NCBI GenBank assembly: GCA_964463245.1
Contig: CAYXBU010000019.1
Location: 1 to 28,696 of the forward strand
From: CAMEON01 sp964463245
Lineage (GTDB): Bacteria; Bacillota; Clostridia; Oscillospirales; CAG-272
Reading direction: 5' to 3'
DNA: 28,696 nucleotides
Shown piece after piece: positions 24,661 through 28,696 of this stretch. A program made the translations under genes and the position numbers. Below the pieces are notes generated by a model. It was not told where the DNA came from, searched no databases, and saw only the letters and a program-made list of their open reading frames with translations. Numbering within the stretch: position 1 is the first letter of the stretch; each line of letters starts with the position of its first letter.

Positions 24661-26598
24661 ATGAAAAACCGGATCTTTACCTTACTGAGCATTCTTTTGT
24701 TGCTGTCCCTCTGCCTTGTCGTCGGCTGCGGCGGGGATACCGAGACCGATACCGGCTCGGGTACGGCTGAGTCCGCCACGGCGGCACCGAGCACCGATGT
24801 GCCGACCGAGGCTCCCACCGAGACCGATGTGCCCGCCACCGTGACCGACCCGGCCACCGATCCTGCGACCGAGCCGGCCACCGAGCCGGCCACCGAGCCG
24901 GCGACCGAGGATTACTTCGCTTCCTCTCGGATCGACCTCGTGGAGCCGGATGCTTCCCGCATACCGGATATGGCGGTCACCGGGGACGGCTACGACATCT
25001 ACCAGCTGACCGAGGGCAGCGAGTGGGGCTACCGCTACGGCTGTACCTACCTCTACAACGACGACGGCAGTGTGGATGCCTACTTTGCCTGTGTGGGTAC
25101 CATCTCGGGTGAGTGGGACTGGATCGCCTATCGCCATTCCCCCGACGGCGGCGAGACCTGGGAGAACGAGAAGATCGTCCTGACCCCGACGCAGGGCTCC
25201 ATGGATCACTTCTCCAACTGTGACCCCGGCGTCATCTACTTCGACGGCTACTACTACTTAGGCTACACCTCTACCCTCAACTCCACCGGACTGTGCAACA
25301 ACCTGTTCGTGGCACGCTCCGAGAACCCCGACGGCCCCTTCGAGAAGTGGAATGGAAGCGGCTGGGGCGGCCCCGACTGTCAGCCCATCGTCTACTTTGA
25401 CGAGGATTGGACCAAGTGGGGCATCGGAGAGCCCAGCTTCGTGGAGCTGAACGGCACCCTGTACCTGTACTATACCTGCACGACCGCATCGGGTGACTAC
25501 ATGATGGTCGCTACGGCGGATGCCACCGATAAGAATTGGCCGGCCACTCTGCAATTCCACGGTGCGGCCTGCAAGAAGAGCGGTGACTCGGTGGATGTCA
25601 AGTATGTCGAGGAGTGGGGCAAGTTCGTGGGGGTCGGCACAGGCGACCGCTTTACCACCGGCAGCTGGCTGGCGGTCTACGAGTCCAATGACGGCTTGAC
25701 CTTTGAGCTGGCGGATTGCGTTAAGGAGAATACCTACCAGCGCCTGCACAACGCAGGTCTGTCCTCCCGCCCGAACGGTCATATCCGTATCACCGAGGAC
25801 GCAGACAAGCTGCGGGTGATCTATGCCTACGGCGACGGCTGGGGAGTTTGGAATACCCGCGTCCAGCCGATCTCCCTGCTCTTGGGGAACGGCAACGACA
25901 TTGCCGCCGAGAAGGCCAAGAAGAACCTGACGGATCCCCAGAATCGTGCTGAGATGCTTCCCTCCAAGGATCGCTTCATCACCATGATCCGCACCGACAA
26001 GGATGTGTATGAGTATCCGTTGTCGAAGGGGAGCTTTGACGTGTCGATCTTTGCCTATGACACATATTTCCAGGGCAACTGCCGCCAGATGTACCGCAGC
26101 AAGGCGGAATATACAGACTATGACTCGTCGGTCATTACCATCGATGAGGGTCATGTCACCATCGTCGGGGTGGGTGAGACCACCGTCACCGTGACCTATG
26201 AGGGACTCAAGAGCCTGTTCTGGGTCAAGATCACCGAGACCGACGAGAAGGGCGACGGCAAGACTCCCGTGAAGTTCGTTCGTGTACAGGATACCTATAC
26301 GATCCTGTACAGTGAACGTGGATCCTACCACCCCCAGATCCGCGGACAGATCAAGTGGGACGACGGCAGCTTCACCGAGCTGTATGTGGACAAGCAGGAG
26401 GACTATACCCTGACCTTTGACGGCTACAACAAGGACATCATCTCGGTCAGTGACAAGGGCGTGATCACGGCGCGGAAGGTCGGCGAGACCACGGTCACAG
26501 TCAGATGGAAGGATAAGGCATTCCTGGTAAGCGTGGTGGTGACCGAGGATCCGCAGGCCGGTTTCTTCACGAAGGGGGAGCAGGTGTCGCCGGAGTAA
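24661..26598 (+). CDS. Lipoprotein with beta-propeller (GH43-like) and two Ig-like (BIG2-type) domains, inserted in the ATPase operon
   Basis: The 645-residue protein has a signal ending LVVGC (Cys23), then a Thr/Pro/Glu linker (about 26-83) with PATE repeats. Residues about 95-410 look like a five-bladed propeller of the GH43/GH32 type: an Asp-box-like SPDGGETW, DPGVIYFDGYYYLGYTS and GEPSFVELNGTLYLYYT recur at blade spacing. Two BIG2-like domains follow (about 440-525 and 540-637, each with VGETTVTV). Catalytic residues cannot be assigned with confidence, so it may bind or cleave glycans at the surface. An AGGAG site precedes the ATG by 9 bases. No promoter is seen, so it is probably transcribed with the ATPase genes, which is functionally unexpected. 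Confidence 0.8.
   Translation: MKNRIFTLLSILLLLSLCLVVGCGGDTETDTGSGTAESATAAPSTDVPTEAPTETDVPATVTDPATDPATEPATEPATEPATEDYFASSRIDLVEPDASRIPDMAVTGDGYDIYQLTEGSEWGYRYGCTYLYNDDGSVDAYFACVGTISGEWDWIAYRHSPDGGETWENEKIVLTPTQGSMDHFSNCDPGVIYFDGYYYLGYTSTLNSTGLCNNLFVARSENPDGPFEKWNGSGWGGPDCQPIVYFDEDWTKWGIGEPSFVELNGTLYLYYTCTTASGDYMMVATADATDKNWPATLQFHGAACKKSGDSVDVKYVEEWGKFVGVGTGDRFTTGSWLAVYESNDGLTFELADCVKENTYQRLHNAGLSSRPNGHIRITEDADKLRVIYAYGDGWGVWNTRVQPISLLLGNGNDIAAEKAKKNLTDPQNRAEMLPSKDRFITMIRTDKDVYEYPLSKGSFDVSIFAYDTYFQGNCRQMYRSKAEYTDYDSSVITIDEGHVTIVGVGETTVTVTYEGLKSLFWVKITETDEKGDGKTPVKFVRVQDTYTILYSERGSYHPQIRGQIKWDDGSFTELYVDKQEDYTLTFDGYNKDIISVSDKGVITARKVGETTVTVRWKDKAFLVSVVVTEDPQAGFFTKGEQVSPE
24841..24912 (+). repeat. 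12-base tandem repeats coding a TEPA/TDPA linker
   Basis: Six approximate copies of ACCGAGCCGGCC (with GAC/GAT and GCG variants) code TDPA-TDPA-TEPA-TEPA-TEPA-TE in the lipoprotein linker. Near-identical units suggest slippage-driven length variation. Confidence 0.75.
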
Positions 26599-26617
26599 GC
26601 CTCCCTTGCTGTCACCA

Positions 26618-26677
26618 ATCGTAAATTATTGAAAGTTCTTGAGGAAGTTCCCCCCGAAAAAACAACAAGAAAAGGAG
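26618..26677 (+). repeat. Dispersed modular element, copy E (minimal), before atpD
   Basis: ATTATTGAAAGTTCTTGAGG (26626-26645) joins directly to AAGTTCCCCCCGAAAAAA, so the left hairpin arm is deleted. The A-rich end and AAAGGAG (26671-26677) match copy C closely. It lies between the lipoprotein gene and atpD, in operon orientation. Confidence 0.65.
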
Positions 26678-26683
26678 CCTCGT

Positions 26684-27316
26684 ATGGCACAGTTGCAAGT
26701 AAATCCGACCCGGATGGAATTGAAGAAGCTGCAGGCGCGGTATGCGACGGCGCGGAGGGGGCACAAACTGCTCAAGGACAAGCGGGACGAGCTGATGAAG
26801 CGGTTCTTAGAGGTCGTACGGGAGGACAAGGAGCTGCGGGGTCGCGTAGAGGCGGCACTGGCGCAGTTTCAAGGCAGCTTTGGCGTAGCGGCGGCGGCCT
26901 CGGGACCTTTGATGCTCAAGGAGGCACTGATCCTGCCCAAGAAGGAGGGCTCGCTGGATGTATCCTTCCAAAACGTCATGAGCGTGACGGTGCCGCGCTT
27001 CTCGCTGGATGTACGCGGGAGCGGGGCGGACAGCTACAACTACGGCATGGCATTCACCTCGGGGGAGCTGGACGGCTCTCTTGCGGCACTGGGGGGCATA
27101 CTGGAAGACCTTGTGCGGCTGGCGGAGCTGGAAAAGACCGCCCAGATGCTGGCCGAGGAGATCGAGCGCACCCGCCGTCGGGTCAATGCGCTGGAGTATA
27201 TCATGATCCCGCGCTACCTGGAGAGCATGAAGACCATCCGCATGAAGCTGGACGAGAACGAGCGCGGGAACACCACGCGGCTGATGAAGGTCAAGGACAT
27301 GATGCTGAAACGCTGA
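26684..27316 (+). CDS. atpD: V-type ATPase central-stalk subunit D
   Basis: Subunit D is the coiled-coil shaft turning inside the A3B3 head. The 210-residue protein begins MAQLQVNPTRMELKKLQARY and has the family's N-terminal (about 10-70) and C-terminal (about 135-205) antiparallel helices, ending in RRRVNALEYIMIPRYLESMKTI. An earlier ATG at 26639 lies inside the repeat element; the start at 26684 has AAAGGAG 6 bases upstream and gives the family N-terminus. It should belong with subunits A and B but is separated from them by the lipoprotein gene and element E. A strong hairpin follows. Confidence 0.95.
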   Translation: MAQLQVNPTRMELKKLQARYATARRGHKLLKDKRDELMKRFLEVVREDKELRGRVEAALAQFQGSFGVAAAASGPLMLKEALILPKKEGSLDVSFQNVMSVTVPRFSLDVRGSGADSYNYGMAFTSGELDGSLAALGGILEDLVRLAELEKTAQMLAEEIERTRRRVNALEYIMIPRYLESMKTIRMKLDENERGNTTRLMKVKDMMLKR

Positions 27317-27317
27317 A

Positions 27318-27357
27318 AAAACAGAGGCGGGATGCCCCGGATGGGCATCCCGCCTCT
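27318..27357. terminator. Terminator between atpD and acpP
   Basis: Two 15-base arms (27323-27337 and 27343-27357) pair perfectly around a 5-base loop. On the minus strand a GTTTTTT tract follows, so it is a strong terminator for acpP. On the plus strand only GCGGTTT follows, so V-ATPase termination there may be less complete. Confidence 0.8.
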
Positions 27358-27374
27358 GCGGTTTCGGGTATTGC

Positions 27375-27596
27375 TCAGGCCTGCGCCTCGATGTAGGCCG
27401 CCAGCTTGTCGATGGTGTCATACGCGGGGGACGGCTCCAGCATGACCTGCAGCTCCTCCTCGATCTTGAGCAGCAGTTCGGCGACGTCCAGCGAGTCCAG
27501 CCCCAGCTCTCGGAAGGGGGCGTCGGTCTTGATCTCGGCGGGGTCAACGTTCTTGTATTCGGCAACGATGGCGACAATGGTCTCTTTGATGCTCAT
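27375..27596 (-). CDS. acpP: Acyl carrier protein
   Basis: The 73-residue acidic protein has the phosphopantetheine attachment motif LGLDSLDVAELLLKIEEEL; Ser35 is the modified residue. It carries acyl chains for fatty-acid synthesis or a related pathway. AAGGAGG lies 8 bases before the ATG at 27594-27596. No fatty-acid genes are adjacent, so it may be the housekeeping ACP or a specialised one. Transcription probably begins at the promoter at 27900-27928, giving a leader of almost 300 bases that includes repeat element F and a small hairpin (27616-27629). Confidence 0.92.
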   Translation of the reverse strand: MSIKETIVAIVAEYKNVDPAEIKTDAPFRELGLDSLDVAELLLKIEEELQVMLEPSPAYDTIDKLAAYIEAQA

Positions 27597-27652
27597 GGGT
27601 ATATCCTCCTTGGCACGACCGCAGGGTCGATTTTTTATTGTATAAGACGATT

Positions 27653-27859
27653 TTCCGGGGGAAACTTCCTGGAGAAATTACAACTGTCGGCTTTGCCGCC
27701 GGTTGGTGAAGTTTGCCGCGAGCGGCAAACATTCACATCCCCCAGACCCCCTTCAAGGACTTTCAAAATTATTATCTTGTCGAGAGATGGTTTGATGACA
27801 GACCTTCTCGTCCAAGCCGCCCATGTGGAGCCCCTGCCCCACAGCGTATTCAGAAAAGG
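27653..27859 (-). repeat. Dispersed modular element, copy F (full-length) in the acpP leader
   Basis: In family (minus) orientation it starts TTTTCTGAATACGCTGTGGG (27837-27856), has GACAAGATAATAATTTTGAA (27764-27783) and the core up to about 27750. It then carries the same optional cassette as copy D (about 27678-27748). Its first hairpin is perfect (GTTTGCCGC/GCGGCAAAC, extended by GTGAA/TTCAC). It ends CAGGAAGTTTCCCCCGG. The element lies between a good promoter and acpP, so it should be transcribed in sense. Confidence 0.85.
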
Positions 27860-27899
27860 AGAGTGCTTCCGACCGGCTCATATTTTTTTACACGCGTAT

Positions 27900-27928
27900 A
27901 TTATACACGCCGACGGGAAAAAAGTCAA
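27900..27928 (-). promoter_or_regulatory. Promoter reading through element F into acpP
   Basis: On the minus strand TTGACT (27923-27928) and TATAAT (27900-27905) are separated by 17 bases. The start site would be near 27893, about 300 bases before the acpP ATG. Confidence 0.7.
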
Positions 27929-27938
27929 CACTTTTTTC
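27917..27938. other. A/T-rich hairpin between the acpP and GH20 promoters
   Basis: GAAAAAAGT (27917-27925) and ACTTTTTTC (27930-27938) form a perfect inverted repeat overlapping the -35 of the acpP promoter. It could be an operator or a transcript insulator. The rest of 27940-28070 is unusually A/T-rich, with no other feature seen. Confidence 0.35.
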
Positions 27939-28073
27939 GGAAATGTCCAAATTGGAAGAAATGGTCGCCCCGATGCCCGAAAACGGTGAAGAAAGCGATT
28001 CACCCGGAAACAATGTGAACAAATTTGAAGATAAATTCAAGTTAAAATATTTTTAGAAATTTTAGAAAACCTA

Positions 28074-28102
28074 TTGCAAAATCGGGGGGATTGTGGTATA
28101 CT
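28074..28102 (+). promoter_or_regulatory. Promoter of the GH20-like gene
   Basis: TTGCAA (28074-28079) and TATACT (28097-28102) are separated by 17 bases, leaving a leader of about 80 bases. Confidence 0.7.
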
Positions 28103-28186
28103 GTACACACCAAACCTGTTCCTTCCCGCTGTGCCGGCGGGGGGAACCAAATAATTTTGCAATTAAATTAAGGGGGGAATTCAAAA

Positions 28187-28696
28187 ATGGCAAGAACCAC
28201 AAGGCGTTGGAGACTGCTTTCCCTGTTCCTCGCGGTGCTGATGGTCGTCAGCGCGCTGCCACTCACGGCGATCAGCGCGTTTGCGGCTGAGGTCGGCGAG
28301 AACAGCGCAAGCAGGGCTTCCGACGAGACTGCGAACACGGATGTTCGCGCCGTCCTGCTGGACAGCGGACGGATGTACTTCAGCGTGAAGAGCGTGAAGA
28401 CGCTGATCGACCACATGGTGAAGTACAAGTATAACCAGCTGCAGCTGGTTATCGGGAACGGCGGATGCCGGTTCATACTTGACGATATGAGTTTGACCTT
28501 TGAGGTGGACTCCGACACAACGACCCTGGACAGTGATACCGTCAAGACCGGCATCAAGGCAGGGAACAAGGCCTTCAACGGCGATGAGACCTGCTGGACT
28601 GAGTCTGACATGGACACGATCATTGCCTATGCCAACGAGAAGGGCATCGAGATCGTCCCCATGCTCAATATGCCGGGTCACGCGACGGCTATCGCG
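28187..28696 (+). CDS. Secreted GH20-like beta-N-acetylhexosaminidase, N-terminal part (cut by window edge)
   Basis: The first 170 residues are visible. A twin-Arg/basic start is followed by a hydrophobic segment and AFA-AE, a signal peptidase I site near residue 33. The next part resembles the GH20 catalytic barrel: RAVLLDSGRMYFSVKSVKTL, then DHMVKYKYNQLQLVIGNGG, and WTESDMDTIIAYANEKGIEI with VPMLNMPGHATAI, the family's usual 'E(I/V)DMPGH' strand. GH20 enzymes release terminal GlcNAc/GalNAc or lacto-N-biose from host glycans. AAGGGGGGA lies about 9 bases before the ATG at 28187. The catalytic Asp-Glu pair lies beyond the edge, so activity cannot be judged. Confidence 0.8.
   Translation, partial: MARTTRRWRLLSLFLAVLMVVSALPLTAISAFAAEVGENSASRASDETANTDVRAVLLDSGRMYFSVKSVKTLIDHMVKYKYNQLQLVIGNGGCRFILDDMSLTFEVDSDTTTLDSDTVKTGIKAGNKAFNGDETCWTESDMDTIIAYANEKGIEIVPMLNMPGHATAIA

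Overview
The window looks like a chromosomal segment from an uncultured, GC-rich member of the Clostridia (Oscillospirales/Christensenellales type, probably from an animal gut). This is inference. It rests on strong AGGAGG-type ribosome sites, near-consensus TTGACA-17-TATAAT promoters, a bacterial V-type ATPase operon, Clostridia-style lipoproteins with Thr/Glu/Pro linkers, a TPP riboswitch on thiT, and several plant- or glycan-degrading enzymes. I see no rRNA, tRNA, CRISPR array, transposase or phage gene.

Layout. 1-492 (-) is the start of a solute-binding lipoprotein, cut by the window edge. 674-3299 (-) holds a GH2 glycosidase followed by a PHP-family phosphatase. A divergent promoter pair separates it from 3543-7855 (+), a GH78 alpha-L-rhamnosidase and an alpha-phosphoglucomutase, then a DppA-like M55 D-aminopeptidase (8200-9015). 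A BspA-type leucine-rich-repeat lipoprotein (9109-9960, -) converges on it. Next is a TPP-riboswitch-controlled thiamine transporter thiT (10127-10937, +), a zinc-ribbon membrane protein (-), a small HTH regulator (+), and an alanine racemase translationally coupled to a 767-residue lipoprotein (12142-15725, -).

From 15966 to 27316 (+) runs a V-type ATPase operon in the order G/H-I-K-E-C-F-A-B-D. The proteolipid K keeps every residue that ligates Na+ in the Enterococcus hirae enzyme, so a sodium-coupled pump or synthase is predicted. The operon is interrupted between B and D by an unrelated beta-propeller/Ig-like lipoprotein. An acyl carrier protein gene (-) converges on subunit D, and a GH20-like secreted hexosaminidase starts at 28187 and runs off the end.

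The most unusual signal is a family of at least seven dispersed, modular intergenic elements (about 50-265 bp) at 1477, 7872, 8079, 15797, 18335, 26618 and 27653. Full copies have a TTCTGAATAC-type end, a TTGAAAGTCCTTGAAG core, an optional double-hairpin cassette, and a terminal GGGGAAACTTCC hairpin whose arms covary between copies. Six of the seven lie directly upstream of a gene and in its orientation, including inside the V-ATPase operon and in the long leader of acpP. They could be a non-autonomous mobile repeat, a transcribed leader RNA, or both.
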